Both the position numbers and the translations under genes were made by a program. From contig NZ_CP009571.1 of assembly GCF_000764535.1 (NCBI RefSeq), positions 2,227,001 through 2,291,000 on the forward strand: DNA of 64,000 bases, read 5' to 3'. The DNA is from Sphingomonas taxi. Its GTDB lineage: Bacteria; Pseudomonadota; Alphaproteobacteria; Sphingomonadales; Sphingomonadaceae. The notes under the pieces were generated by a model that saw only the letters and a list, made by a program, of their open reading frames with translations, was not told where the DNA came from and did no database searches. Shown piece after piece: positions 8,542 to 17,029 of the stretch (position 1 is its first letter; the number at the start of each line of letters is the position of its first letter).

Positions 8542-9273
8542 TCACGCAACGGCCCTTTTCAGCATCGCGACCAGCCGTTCGCGCGCGACGAGCGGATCGG
8601 CGCGGCGATCGGTGAGCAGATCGCGCGCGAGGAAATGGCCGGTGATGGCAAGGCCGGCAAGGATATCGGGCCAGTCCGCCGCGCCGCTTTCGGTGAGGAA
8701 GGCGGGCAGCGCGAACAGCCGCGCCTCATAGCCATAGGCCGCGCCGCGGCTGACCGCGCCGCCGCTGCGTGGCGAGACGAAGCCGAGATCCTCCTCGCCG
8801 CCAGTGACGACGCAGGCGGTGAGATCGAGGCCGAAGCCCAGTTCGGCGAGCAGCAGCAATTCGTAACGGACGAGCGCGGTCGCCCAGCCGCGCGCCGCCG
8901 GCGCCGCCTCGACCGCGTCGAGCACCGCGCCGAGCGCGTCGTAGAGCCGCGGATAGGGCTGCGCCTCGGGCAGCGCCGCGGCGGTCAAGGCGGTGACCCA
9001 GGCGAGCGCGGCGGCGGGCAAGGGCTCGCCGTGCAGCGCGGCGCGGCTGTGCAGCGGCTCGACGGTGAGCGCGGCGAGCTGTTCGCCGGTGCGCGCACGC
9101 CATTCGCCGGCGATCGCATTGGCCGGCTGCAACACGGGGCGCAGATGCCGCGACCGGCCGCCGCGGACATAGCCCGGCTGGACGCCGTCGCAGCGGGTCA
9201 GCGCGCGCACCACCGCGCCGTGCTCGCCGTGCGCGCGGATCGCGAGAACGATGGCTTCGGCACGCAGATGCAT
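8542..9273 (-). CDS. recO: DNA repair protein RecO
   Basis: The 243-residue RecO recombination mediator acts with RecR to load RecA in the RecF pathway. The N-terminal OB-fold text [22 protein letters not shown] is the usual RecO opening, given here in part, followed by [16 protein letters not shown] in the helical domain. The ATG at 9273 was preferred over a TTG one codon earlier. The four zinc cysteines of many RecO proteins are not evident; only one lies near [15 protein letters not shown], as in other sphingomonads. It lies just upstream of leuB with a 28-bp gap. Confidence 0.92.
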   Translation of the reverse strand: MHLRAEAIVLAIRAHGEHGAVVRALTRCDGVQPGYVRGGRSRHLRPVLQPANAIAGEWRARTGEQLAALTVEPLHSRAALHGEPLPAAALAWVTALTAAALPEAQPYPRLYDALGAVLDAVEAAPAARGWATALVRYELLLLAELGFGLDLTACVVTGGEEDLGFVSPRSGGAVSRGAAYGYEARLFALPAFLTESGAADWPDILAGLAITGHFLARDLLTDRRADPLVARERLVAMLKRAVA

Positions 9274-9327
9274 CAAGGGGATATAGCCCCGCGGCCCTTT
9301 CCCGCCAGAGGCAGGACGGGCGGCACG

Positions 9328-10209
9328 CTACCGCCGCACTCGCTTCGCTAGCGCCGCCACCCGCGGATGCCGCGCCGCCCGTTTCGCCCACGCCATTGCT
9401 CCATCGAACCCCGCCAGCGCCGCCAGCGTCGTCCGGTTCGCCAGCGTCGGACGCAGCAGCAACAGGTCGACGCAAGGCACACCGTCCGTGGCGAATTGCC
9501 GCTTGTGCTGGCCCTCACCCTCGGTGAAGTCGAAGCGCGCGAACCGGTCGTCGAACAGATCGCGCATCGCCGCCGCATGCAGCACCGTACCGGGCGACAG
9601 CTCGCCCCACGCCGGATCATGGCCGACATGATCGTAACGCAACGCAGACCCCTGCGCGGTACAACACAGATAGGCCGCCGGCACCCCGCCGATCAGCAGC
9701 AGCCACGCACGCAGCCCGTCCGCCGCCGCCAGCGCCGACAGATGCGCCACCGCCGCCGGATCCTCGGGCAGGCCGGCGTCGAGCAGGCGTTCCTGATAGG
9801 TCGTCGCCGACACGGCCCGCGCCAGCGGGTAGAAAGCGGCGAACTCTGCCGCGGTTCGATAGGCGTGAATCTCCAGCCCCGCCGCCTCGATCTTCCGCGT
9901 CTTGCGCTTCAGCGTCGACCGCGCCGAGCCCGACAGGCCCGCGAGCCACGCCGCATGGCCGATGCCCAGATCGGTATAGAAACGCGTATAGCGCTGGCGC
10001 ACCGTCGCGACACGGCCGCCACGCTCCACCGCCGCGGCGAGCGATGCAGGCAACGAGGTGATCAGATAGCCGTCGCCATCGGTCTCCGGCAGCATCGGCA
10101 CCTGCCCCGCCAGCACCTCGTCGAGCGACAGCGCCACCCGCACCAGCCGTCGCCGCACCGCTGCCACGGTCCGCGCCCCGATCTGGAACTTGAGCGCCAC
10201 CACCGTCAT
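9328..10209 (-). CDS. CelD/BioF2-like (FemAB-related) GNAT acyltransferase
   Basis: The 293-residue protein contains a GNAT-like domain of the Acetyltransf_6 (CelD/BcsL, FemAB-like) group: SARSTLKRKTRKIEA in the middle, then LRAWLLLIGGVPAAYLCC and the strand-helix text FARFDFTEGEGQHKRQFATD, which is diagnostic of this group. Such proteins often sit with exopolysaccharide or envelope-glycan genes and probably N- or O-acylate a sugar or peptide. The ATG at 10209 overlaps the stop of the deacetylase gene (ATGA), so the two are almost certainly co-translated. The substrate is unknown. Confidence 0.75.
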   Translation of the reverse strand: MTVVALKFQIGARTVAAVRRRLVRVALSLDEVLAGQVPMLPETDGDGYLITSLPASLAAAVERGGRVATVRQRYTRFYTDLGIGHAAWLAGLSGSARSTLKRKTRKIEAAGLEIHAYRTAAEFAAFYPLARAVSATTYQERLLDAGLPEDPAAVAHLSALAAADGLRAWLLLIGGVPAAYLCCTAQGSALRYDHVGHDPAWGELSPGTVLHAAAMRDLFDDRFARFDFTEGEGQHKRQFATDGVPCVDLLLLRPTLANRTTLAALAGFDGAMAWAKRAARHPRVAALAKRVRR

Positions 10210-11180
10210 ACGCCGCGTTCCGCGACCCAATTCGACCACAGTTGCTCGGCCTGCCGCAACCGCCGGCGGAGCGCATTGGCGCCGAGCGGGCGATCGTCCT
10301 GCCCCAGCGCCAGCGCGGGACGGTCGGTGAAATGCGCCGTCGGCAGCGCGTCGGTGCGCAATGCCAGCAGCCGGCACAAGGTATCGAAACGCCGGACGTG
10401 CACGCCATTGGCGCGCGTGCCGAGCCGGTTGGCGAGCTCGAAGCCATGGCTGACGATCGTCACTGCGGCATGGCCCTCCGCCGCGGCGTGATCCAGCGCC
10501 GCCGCGGTCTCCGCCCCCGACAGCGCGCATAATTGGAAGGTGCGCCACATGCCCGGCGCATCCTCGATCACCGTCACCGGCACCTCGATCAGATGATGGT
10601 CGATCGGCGCGATCTGCGCGGGCGGCAGCGCGATCCGGCTTTCCGCCGCCTCGGCGCCATTGTGGCTGCTGTCATAAGCGAAACCGAGCTCGGCGAGCGC
10701 GATCAGTGTATCCTCGTTCGCCGCATAGCCGCCGGCGCGAAACGCGATCGGCGCCGGCGCGCCGGCGGCGACCAGCAGTTCGACCGCGCCGCGCAGCAGG
10801 TCGCGCTGCTCGGCCAACGTATATTCGTGAAGCTGGAAGCGGGCGTAATGCGCGCCACGATCGCCGACCCGCGCCGCGGTCCAATTTGGATGGAGATGAA
10901 GCTGCACCTCCTGCCCCGCCGCGAGAATGGTATCGACCATCCGCTTGACCGGCGCGAGGCCGAAGATCAGCGCCGGCATCGGATCGACGAAGAAACATGC
11001 CTTCAGCCCGTGCTCGGCGAGCAGATCGAGCTGATAGCTCAGCCCCACCCCGGCGGGTTCGATCGACCGCGCATAGATCGTCTCGACGTCGAGCCCGGCG
11101 GCGTGATGCCGCCAGGCGAATTCGGTGTCGATCGTGAGGAAGACGCGGGTCACCATGGCCCGGCCATACGGCAGGGACAT
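10206..11180 (-). CDS. Polysaccharide deacetylase family protein
   Basis: The protein of about 324 residues has NodB-like motifs. RVFLTIDTEFAW supplies the first acidic pair, EVQLHLHPNW the metal-binding His-x-His, and FRAGGYAANEDTL a later motif; VTIVSHGFEL and the AYDSSHNG segment follow. It is predicted to be a metal-dependent deacetylase acting on N- or O-acetylated glycans. Starts at 11180 (ATG) and 11156 (ATG) are both possible; neither has a strong ribosome site, and the catalytic core begins at about residue 13 of the longer version. It forms a coupled pair with the CelD-like acyltransferase, suggesting successive deacetylation and re-acylation of one saccharide. Confidence 0.8.
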   Translation of the reverse strand: MSLPYGRAMVTRVFLTIDTEFAWRHHAAGLDVETIYARSIEPAGVGLSYQLDLLAEHGLKACFFVDPMPALIFGLAPVKRMVDTILAAGQEVQLHLHPNWTAARVGDRGAHYARFQLHEYTLAEQRDLLRGAVELLVAAGAPAPIAFRAGGYAANEDTLIALAELGFAYDSSHNGAEAAESRIALPPAQIAPIDHHLIEVPVTVIEDAPGMWRTFQLCALSGAETAAALDHAAAEGHAAVTIVSHGFELANRLGTRANGVHVRRFDTLCRLLALRTDALPTAHFTDRPALALGQDDRPLGANALRRRLRQAEQLWSNWVAERGV

Positions 11181-11198
11181 GAACAATTGGTAGGGCCA

Positions 11199-13130
11199 TC
11201 ACCGTGCGTGGTAGAAGTCGTACACCTGCTGCGCGACGCCCGCCGACACGCCCGGCGCCTTCTTGAGATCCTCGAGGCTGGCGTTGCGCACCGCGCGGCC
11301 GGTGCCGAAATGCATCAGCAGCGCCTTCTTGCGCGCGGGGCCGATGCCCGGCACCTCGTCGAGCGGGCTCGCACCGATCGCCTTCGAGCGCTTGTCGCGA
11401 TGCGCGCCGATCGCGAACCGGTGAACCTCGTCGCGCAGGCGCTGGAGGTAGAAGAGCACCGGCGCGTTGACCGGCAACTGGAACTCGCGCCCGTCGAGCA
11501 TGTGGAACACCTCGCGCCCGTCGCGGCCGTGATGCGGCCCCTTGGCGACGCCGACCATGCACACGTCTTCGATGCCGAGATCCTCGAGCACCGCCTTGGC
11601 GGCATGGAGCTGTGGTTTGCCGCCGTCGATCAGCACCAGATCGGGCCACGTGCCGTCGTCGCGATCGGGGGCCTCGTCGAGCTGGCGCGCGAAGCGGCGG
11701 CGGAACACCTCGCGCATCATGCCGACGTCGCTGTCGGTCGCCGCCTCGTTACCCTTGATGTTGAACTTGCGATACTGGCCCTTACGGAAGCCCTCCGGCC
11801 CGGCGACGACCATCGCACCCAGCGCGTTCGTCCCCTGGATATGGCTGTTGTCGTAGACCTCGATCCGGTCGGGCGGCTCGGGCAGGTCGAACAGGTCCGC
11901 CACCTCGCGCAGCAGCCGCGCCTGCGTCGTGCTCTCCGCCAGCCGCCGTTCGAGCGCCTCGATCGCGTTGCGCTTGGCCTGATCCATCAGCCGCCGCCGG
12001 TCGCCGCGCTGCGGCACCGACAGCGCGACCTTGTAGCCCGCACGCTCGCCGAGCGCCTCGCCGAGCAACGCACCCTCGGTCAGATCGCGGTCGAGCAGGA
12101 TCGTCTTGGGCGGCGGCACCTCCTCGTAGAATTGGGTGAGGAAGCTCGCCAGCACCTCGTCCTCGGGCACCTCGTTGGTATGCTGCGGGAAGAAGCTGCG
12201 ATGCCCCCAATTCTGGCCGCCGCGGATGAAGAACGCCTGGATGCCCATCGTCCCGTCGCGGCAGGCGAGCGCGAAGACGTCGGCGTCCCCGACCCCCTCG
12301 GCGTTGATCGCCTGCGATCCCTGGACGAAGGTGAGCGCCTTCAGCCGGTCGCGGATCAGCGCGGCCAGCTCGAAATCCATGTTCTCCGCGGCGGCCTGCA
12401 TTTGCGCACCGAGCTTGGCCTGCACCTTGGTCGACTTGCCGGCGAGGAAGTCGCGGCAATCGTCGACCAGCTCCTGATATTCGTCCTTGCCGACGCGGCC
12501 GACGCACGGCGCCGAGCAGCGCTTGATCTGGTAGAGCAGGCACGGCCGGTCGCGCGTCTTGAAGAAGCCGTCGGTGCAGGAGCGCAACAAGAACAGTTTC
12601 TGCAAGGCGTTGAGCGTGTTGTTGACGCTGCCCGCGCTGGCGAAGGGGCCGTAGTAATTGCCCGGCGCGCGGCGCGCGCCGCGATGCTTCTGGACGCGCG
12701 GAAAATCGTGATCGCCGCGCAGCAGGATGAACGGGAACGACTTATCGTCGCGCAGCAGCACGTTGTAGGCGGGACGATAGCGTTTGATGAGCTGCGCCTC
12801 GAGCAGCAGCGCCTCCGCCTCGTTGTTGGTGGTGACGATCGTCATCGACCGCGTCTGCGCGATCATCCGCTGCAGCCGCTTGGTCAGCCCCTTGACCTGC
12901 GTGTAATTGGCGACGCGCTGCTTGAGCGAGCGCGCCTTGCCGACATAGAGGACGTCGCCCTTGGCATCGTGCATGCGATACACGCCGGAGCGGCTCGGCA
13001 GCGTGGCGAGGACGTTGCGGATCGCGGCGATCCCCGCGTCGAGATCCGGCGTATCGGATCCGCGGACGGTGAAGGTGGCGCGTTCTTCGTTGAATCGATC
13101 GGGAGGACCGTAACCGGACATGAGCGGCAT
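11199..13130 (-). CDS. uvrC: Excinuclease ABC subunit C
   Basis: The 643-residue UvrC carries both nicks in nucleotide excision repair. Domains in order: GIY-YIG nuclease (SGVYRMHDAKGDVLYVGKAR region, about residues 45-125), the UVR helical motif that binds UvrB (about 215-250), the UvrC RNase H-like endonuclease (IEVYDNSHIQGTNALGAMVV to LVLIDGGKPQL, given in part), and the C-terminal helix-hairpin-helix pair (DEVPGIGPARKKALL and APGVSAGVAQQVYDF). Starts at 13130 or 13121 are both plausible; a longer reading to 13199 adds arginine-rich text unlikely to be coding. The DNA-binding and nuclease regions look complete. Confidence 0.96.
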   Translation of the reverse strand: MPLMSGYGPPDRFNEERATFTVRGSDTPDLDAGIAAIRNVLATLPSRSGVYRMHDAKGDVLYVGKARSLKQRVANYTQVKGLTKRLQRMIAQTRSMTIVTTNNEAEALLLEAQLIKRYRPAYNVLLRDDKSFPFILLRGDHDFPRVQKHRGARRAPGNYYGPFASAGSVNNTLNALQKLFLLRSCTDGFFKTRDRPCLLYQIKRCSAPCVGRVGKDEYQELVDDCRDFLAGKSTKVQAKLGAQMQAAAENMDFELAALIRDRLKALTFVQGSQAINAEGVGDADVFALACRDGTMGIQAFFIRGGQNWGHRSFFPQHTNEVPEDEVLASFLTQFYEEVPPPKTILLDRDLTEGALLGEALGERAGYKVALSVPQRGDRRRLMDQAKRNAIEALERRLAESTTQARLLREVADLFDLPEPPDRIEVYDNSHIQGTNALGAMVVAGPEGFRKGQYRKFNIKGNEAATDSDVGMMREVFRRRFARQLDEAPDRDDGTWPDLVLIDGGKPQLHAAKAVLEDLGIEDVCMVGVAKGPHHGRDGREVFHMLDGREFQLPVNAPVLFYLQRLRDEVHRFAIGAHRDKRSKAIGASPLDEVPGIGPARKKALLMHFGTGRAVRNASLEDLKKAPGVSAGVAQQVYDFYHAR

Positions 13131-13209
13131 GTAGGAGTCGCGGCGGTGCGGGGCTAGAGGCTTGCGACGACGCGGGTAATTCCTCCCCCGCGAATGCAAG
13201 GAACGGCGG

Positions 13210-13650
13210 TTACCGCCCCGATGGCAGCGCGCGGCGGCTCTGGACTTTTTTGGCCGGCGCCGACGGCTCCTCGATCGCCGCCAGATCCGCCGCCACCTTC
13301 GCGAGCAGCGCCGGCGTCATCTGCCCGCCGCTGAGCGGTGCGAGCTTGCGCAGCGACAGCGACTGGAACTTCGGAAGATTGGGGTCGTCGCTCATCCCCG
13401 GCACGTCGCGATCGAGGATCGCCTTCGCGCGCGGCTCGGCGATCAGGTCCGCGATCGGCGTATCGAGCGAATAGCCGCCCGCCGCCGGGGCGGCCGGGGT
13501 CGCCGCAGCAACGGGTGCGACCGGCGCGGCAGGCGCCGCCGGCGCGGTCACCGTCTCGTCGACCGGCAGGTCGAGCGCGAATTTGTCCGCCGCCTGCGCA
13601 GCCTGCGAGGATTGCGCCAGCATCAGCGCGGCGAACAGAAGCATCGACAT
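13210..13650 (-). CDS. Secreted Ala/Pro-rich protein of unknown function
   Basis: The 146-residue protein has a short hydrophobic leader (MLLFAALMLAQSSQAAQA) and a low-complexity alanine/proline linker (about residues 35-58). A conserved-looking C-terminal segment containing YSLDTPIADLIAEPRAKAILDRDVPG and then LSLRKLAPLSGGQMT follows, shown here in part. Proteins with this SLDTPIADL...DRDVPG text are familiar from sphingomonads, but I know of no assigned function. It is predicted periplasmic. It lies between uvrC and the SMR exporter with no overlap, so it is probably transcribed alone. Confidence 0.7.
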   Translation of the reverse strand: MSMLLFAALMLAQSSQAAQAADKFALDLPVDETVTAPAAPAAPVAPVAAATPAAPAAGGYSLDTPIADLIAEPRAKAILDRDVPGMSDDPNLPKFQSLSLRKLAPLSGGQMTPALLAKVAADLAAIEEPSAPAKKVQSRRALPSGR

Positions 13651-13723
13651 CGGGCCACCTCGATCCGGCCGCGCAAGGGCGCGCCGTACCCCGTTGTAGC
13701 AGCCCCGCGCTGGTGCGAAAGGG

Positions 13724-14044
13724 TCAGGCCTGCGCGAACATCTTGGTGCCGACGATGCCGATCACGGTCAATGCCATGAAACACGCCTGCACCATGCCGA
13801 CCTTGTCGTCGAACAGCAGCACGCCGCCGATGATGACGCCGACCGCGCCGCAGCCGGTCCACACCGCATAGGCCGTACCGGCGGGCAGGCCGCGCATCGC
13901 GAGCGCAAGCAGCCCCATGTTGACGAAGGACAAAATGATCGGAACGCTCGACGCTTGCCACGTCGCGAGCGTCGCCGCCCATTTCAGGCTGAGCGCCCAG
14001 CAGATTTCGGTGAACACGGCGACGCCCAGGATGAGCCACGACAT
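13724..14044 (-). CDS. SMR family exporter, SugE/Gdx-like
   Basis: The 106-residue protein has four membrane helices and the proton/substrate-coupling glutamate E13 in FTEICWALSLKW. The text LPAGTAYAVWTGCGAVG is the SMR signature. Overall it is closer to SugE/Gdx (guanidinium export) than to EmrE, judging by the GTAYAVWTGxGAVG form. The ligand, guanidinium or a quaternary ammonium compound, cannot be settled from sequence. It appears to be a single gene rather than a heterodimer pair. A possible riboswitch upstream was considered and not supported. Confidence 0.85.
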   Translation of the reverse strand: MSWLILGVAVFTEICWALSLKWAATLATWQASSVPIILSFVNMGLLALAMRGLPAGTAYAVWTGCGAVGVIIGGVLLFDDKVGMVQACFMALTVIGIVGTKMFAQA

Positions 14045-14120
14045 GGATGTTACTCCTGTACGGGCTCGTGGATGCAGGACGGCGCCGGAAACCCGGGAAG
14101 AGACGCGCGTCGAAAGTGTA

Positions 14121-14253
14121 GATCCTCCCCGGCACGGGGAGGTGGCAGCGCGTCAGCGCTGACGGAGGGGGATTTCCACAAACGCTCCGTGCGTGGGGAG
14201 CCCCCTCCACCATCCGCTGGCGCGGGAGGTCCCCCTCCCCGCGAACGGGGAGG
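14121..14253. repeat. Compound palindromic repeat with TGGCAGCGCG core
   Basis: Two CTCCCC...GGGGAG stems flank a core containing GGCAGCGCGTCAGCGCTGAC. A closely related core is found in opposite orientation at 55241-55270, where the text is GTCAGCGCTACGCGCTGCC. The element fills the gap between the convergence-free ends of atpF (stop at 14262, minus strand) and the sugE-like gene. The right-hand stem next to atpF could terminate the F0 operon transcript. It is a dispersed non-coding element. Confidence 0.75.
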
Positions 14254-14261
14254 GCTTTTGT

Positions 14262-14894
14262 TTAGTTCACCCGGCTGAGCCCGGCGATCGAGCGATCGAT
14301 CATCGCGCGGTCGGCCTGCGCGTCGAGCTGCTCGGCGATCAGCACCGCCGCCGCCTTCGATGCCGTCTCCGCAGCCAGAGCGCGGACCTCGGCAATCGCG
14401 GTCCGCTCGGCGGCGGCGATCTTGTCTTCGGCGCGCTTGGTGCGGCGGGCCATCAGCTCCTCCGCATCATGCTTCGCCTTGGCGATGATCTGATTGGCTT
14501 CCTGCTGCGCGTGATGACGCATGGTCACCGCATCCGCCTCGGCCGCCTTGGCCTTGGCCGCATATTCGTTGCGCAGCACCTCGGCCTCGGCACGCAGCGT
14601 CTTGGCCTCGTCGAGCTGCTGGCGGACCGCGGCGATCTGCTTGTCGAGACTGGCGGCGATCTTCGCCGGGACCTTCACGACCAGCATGCCGATCAGCACG
14701 ACGAGCGCGGCGATGCCGACCCAGCCGGTGGTGTTGAAGCCCAGCGCAGTCGCCTCGACGGCATGCTCCGCGCCCGGTTCGGAAACGTTGGCGGTCAACT
14801 GGCTGCCGTCGCGGACGTTCTGCGGCTGCATCGCTTCGGCGGATGCCGCGTCGGACAGATTGGCGGCGACGAGATTGCTGGCGGAATTAGCCAT
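14262..14894 (-). CDS. atpF: ATP synthase F0 subunit b
   Basis: The 210-residue peripheral stalk subunit has a single membrane anchor (about residues 58-78, TGWVGIAALVVLIGMLVVKV) followed by a long charged alpha-helical coiled coil rich in Ala, Lys and Glu. It has an unusually long N-terminal extension of about 50 residues before the anchor, as seen in several sphingomonads. The ATG at 14894 overlaps the end of the upstream b' gene by 8 bp. It is the last gene of the F0 cluster atpI-B-E-F'-F. Confidence 0.9.
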   Translation of the reverse strand: MANSASNLVAANLSDAASAEAMQPQNVRDGSQLTANVSEPGAEHAVEATALGFNTTGWVGIAALVVLIGMLVVKVPAKIAASLDKQIAAVRQQLDEAKTLRAEAEVLRNEYAAKAKAAEADAVTMRHHAQQEANQIIAKAKHDAEELMARRTKRAEDKIAAAERTAIAEVRALAAETASKAAAVLIAEQLDAQADRAMIDRSIAGLSRVN

Positions 14895-15381
14895 GCGCAT
14901 TGCTCCGGCGCACCGCATCCGCGGCGGCATCGATGCTGACGGTCAGACCCGAAACCTTGGCGACCAGCTCCTGCGCGACATCCGCCGCGACCGACTGGAG
15001 GTTGAGCATCGCCTGCGCCTTGGCATTGCCGACAGCGAGGTCGTGATGCGCGAGTCGCTCGGCGAGTTCCGCATCGGCGGACCGGATCTGGCTTTCGGCC
15101 GCCTTGGCGGCCTGCGCCTTGGCGGCGCTGGTCTCGGCGAGCGCCGCGGCGCGCGCCTCGTCCATCTTCAGGCGCCATGCCGCCTCGACCTGGTCGGCGG
15201 CGAGACGGGCCTGTTCGGCCGCGGCAAGGTCGGCCGCGATCTGGCCTTCACGCGCGTCCACGGTCGCGATGACCCGTGGCACCATCATCTTGCCGATCCC
15301 GAAGTACAGGATGCCGAAGGTGACGAGCAGCCAGAAGATCTGCGAGGCGTAGGTGGCGGCGATCTGCGAAATCTGAGGCAT
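14887..15381 (-). CDS. atpG': ATP synthase F0 subunit b'
   Basis: The 164-residue second stalk subunit is typical of alphaproteobacteria and photosynthetic lineages, where b and b' form a heterodimer. An N-terminal membrane helix (QIFWLLVTFGILYFGIG) is followed by VPRVIATVDAREGQIAADL, the standard b/b' neck, and then a coiled coil. It lies 63 bp downstream of atpE and overlaps atpF. The symbol varies between databases (atpF2, atpG or atpX). Confidence 0.92.
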   Translation of the reverse strand: MPQISQIAATYASQIFWLLVTFGILYFGIGKMMVPRVIATVDAREGQIAADLAAAEQARLAADQVEAAWRLKMDEARAAALAETSAAKAQAAKAAESQIRSADAELAERLAHHDLAVGNAKAQAMLNLQSVAADVAQELVAKVSGLTVSIDAAADAVRRSNAHG

Positions 15382-15444
15382 TGAAGACCTTTTGCGCGAC
15401 CTCGAAAACCGCCGGGCGCGGACGCCCGGCGGACAGGTTCGATG

Positions 15445-15672
15445 TTAGGCGACGAAGAGCAGGATGATCATCGTCACGAAGGCGAGCAGGCCGAGCAGCT
15501 CGGCGCCCGCGAAACCGATGAACAGACGGCCCTGCTGGCTGTCCGCGGCACCCGGGTTGCGCAGCGCACCCTCGAGGAACTTGGCGAACACGTTGCCCAC
15601 GCCGAGCGAGGCGAGACCCATGCCGATCGCGGCCAGACCGGCACCGATCATCTTGGCGGCTTCTGCGTCCAT
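15445..15672 (-). CDS. atpE: ATP synthase F0 subunit c
   Basis: The 75-residue proteolipid has two hydrophobic hairpins separated by a polar loop (ALRNPGAADSQQGRLF). The essential proton-binding carboxylate is E58 in GFAGAELLGLL. No sodium-type ligand set (the Q-x-x-E-S pattern) is evident, so a proton-driven rotor is inferred. Length is typical of alphaproteobacterial c subunits. Confidence 0.97.
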   Translation of the reverse strand: MDAEAAKMIGAGLAAIGMGLASLGVGNVFAKFLEGALRNPGAADSQQGRLFIGFAGAELLGLLAFVTMIILLFVA

Positions 15673-15714
15673 GTCAAAACTCCCGTATCAAATCTAAAGG
15701 TTGGAACGAAAAAC

Positions 15715-16506
15715 TCAGTGCAGGTTGACGGCGTCGTTGAGATAGACGCTAGTCAGCAGCGCAAAGACATACGCCTGGATGGCGGCGACCAGCAGCTCGA
15801 GCAGCGTGATGCCGATCATCAGCAGGAAGCTGGGCAGCGAGATCAGCAGGCCATAGCCGGCGCCGAGGTTGAGACCGCTGATGACGAACGCGGCGAGCAC
15901 CTTGAGCAGGATATGCCCCGCGGTCATCGCGACGAACAGTCGCAGACCCAGCGAGAAGGGGCGCACCAGGAAGCTCATCAGCTCGACGACGAAGATCAGC
16001 GGGATCATCAGCTTCGGCGTGCCGTGCGGCACGAACAGGCTGAAAAAGTGGAAGCCGTGCTTGCCGAAGCCGACGATCAACACGATCGCGAAGCTGATCA
16101 CCGCAAGCACACCGGTGACGGTGAGGTGGCTGGTGATGGTGAACGGATGCCAGCCCGGCACGATGCCGACCGGGGTCAGGCCCCAGATGTTGGCGAAGAG
16201 GATGAACATGAACAACGAGAAGACGTAGGGGACGAAACGCTTGCCCTGCGGCCCGATATTCGACGTCAGCATGTTCGAGACGAAGCCGGTGAAGCCCTCG
16301 ACCGCGGCCTGCCAGCGGCCGGGGACGAGCTCGCGCTTCATTCCGCCCAGCATGAACAGCCACAGGCTGGCGAGCGTGATCACCATCCACAACGCCGAGT
16401 TGGTGAACGAGATGTCGTATCCCGCGACGACCCAATGCCGACCGAACAAAGGTTCGATCAGGAACTGGTGCATCGGATCGATCTTGCTGCCCGATTCTGC
16501 CGCCAC
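15715..16506 (-). CDS. atpB: ATP synthase F0 subunit a
   Basis: The 263-residue integral membrane proton-channel subunit contains the essential arginine in SLGLRLFVAMTAGH. The C-terminal helices (LLVAAIQAYVFALLTSVYLND) carry the conserved glutamine. The N-terminus (SKIDPMHQFLIEPLF) is typical for sphingomonads. It is preceded by atpI (36-bp gap) and followed by atpE (42-bp gap). Confidence 0.97.
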   Translation of the reverse strand: MAAESGSKIDPMHQFLIEPLFGRHWVVAGYDISFTNSALWMVITLASLWLFMLGGMKRELVPGRWQAAVEGFTGFVSNMLTSNIGPQGKRFVPYVFSLFMFILFANIWGLTPVGIVPGWHPFTITSHLTVTGVLAVISFAIVLIVGFGKHGFHFFSLFVPHGTPKLMIPLIFVVELMSFLVRPFSLGLRLFVAMTAGHILLKVLAAFVISGLNLGAGYGLLISLPSFLLMIGITLLELLVAAIQAYVFALLTSVYLNDAVNLH

Positions 16507-16542
16507 TTGGCCCGTTCGCTCCCTAATACGACAAACGCCCGG

Positions 16543-16869
16543 TTATTCCGGGCGTTCGCCTGCAATCCGAATGATCTGCCTGAACGCGACGGCGATTCCG
16601 AGGAACAGCATCACGATCAGCGCCCATGGGGTCGTGCCAAACCAGCGGTCGATACACCAGCCGATCAGCGCACTGCCGACGAGGCTTCCGATCAGGGCCG
16701 CGAGCACGCGATTGCCGAGCGAATATCCCGCATCGGCCGTCGGCGCCCCCTGCCCCGTCCGCAACGCTTCGGCATGCCGGGCTTCCTTCAGCCGCTCGTC
16801 GAGCGCGGAAAGCCGCGGATCGTCCGCGCTGGTGAAGTCTCGCCCGGTCTCGTCTTCCGCCACGCGCAT
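16543..16869 (-). CDS. atpI: AtpI/AtpZ-like F0 assembly protein
   Basis: The 108-residue protein has an N-terminal charged region of about 45 residues and two membrane helices (about 50-75 and 80-100). The GSLVGSALIGWCIDRWFGTTPW text, given here in part, is the AtpI family core. Family members assist c-ring assembly or act as cation channels for the synthase. It is the first gene of the F0 cluster. The stop at 16543 is 36 bp before the atpB start. Confidence 0.88.
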   Translation of the reverse strand: MRVAEDETGRDFTSADDPRLSALDERLKEARHAEALRTGQGAPTADAGYSLGNRVLAALIGSLVGSALIGWCIDRWFGTTPWALIVMLFLGIAVAFRQIIRIAGERPE

Positions 16870-16998
16870 ACCCTCGCCTGTTAATGCCAGCCGGGGGAGA
16901 AAACGCGCGGGGCGAGCGATCCCGCCAAGGCGTGGCCCGTTTAGGTGGGGGGTGCCGGGGTGTCAACCGTCTGGTTCCCCGATGGGTTTGGCGAGGCA

Positions 16999-17027
16999 TA
17001 AGTCCTCCCCGCCAGGGGGAGGACTTA
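16999..17027. terminator. Perfect 12-bp stem hairpin (TAAGTCCTCCCC family)
   Basis: The left arm is TAAGTCCTCCCC, the loop GCCAG and the right arm GGGGAGGACTTA. It lies 3 bp beyond the ydbL stop and upstream of atpI, where it would end the ydbH-ynbE-ydbL transcript. No clear T-tract follows on the minus strand, so factor-independent termination is only suggested. Confidence 0.6.
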
Positions 17028-17029
17028 CC

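Noticed and set aside
13724..14120. Possible guanidine riboswitch upstream of the SugE/Gdx-like gene
   Set aside because: Fragments such as GGCGCCGTCC resemble parts of known guanidine motifs, but I could not build the two ACGR-loop hairpins of mini-ykkC or the pseudoknot of guanidine-III. A covariance-model search would be decisive.
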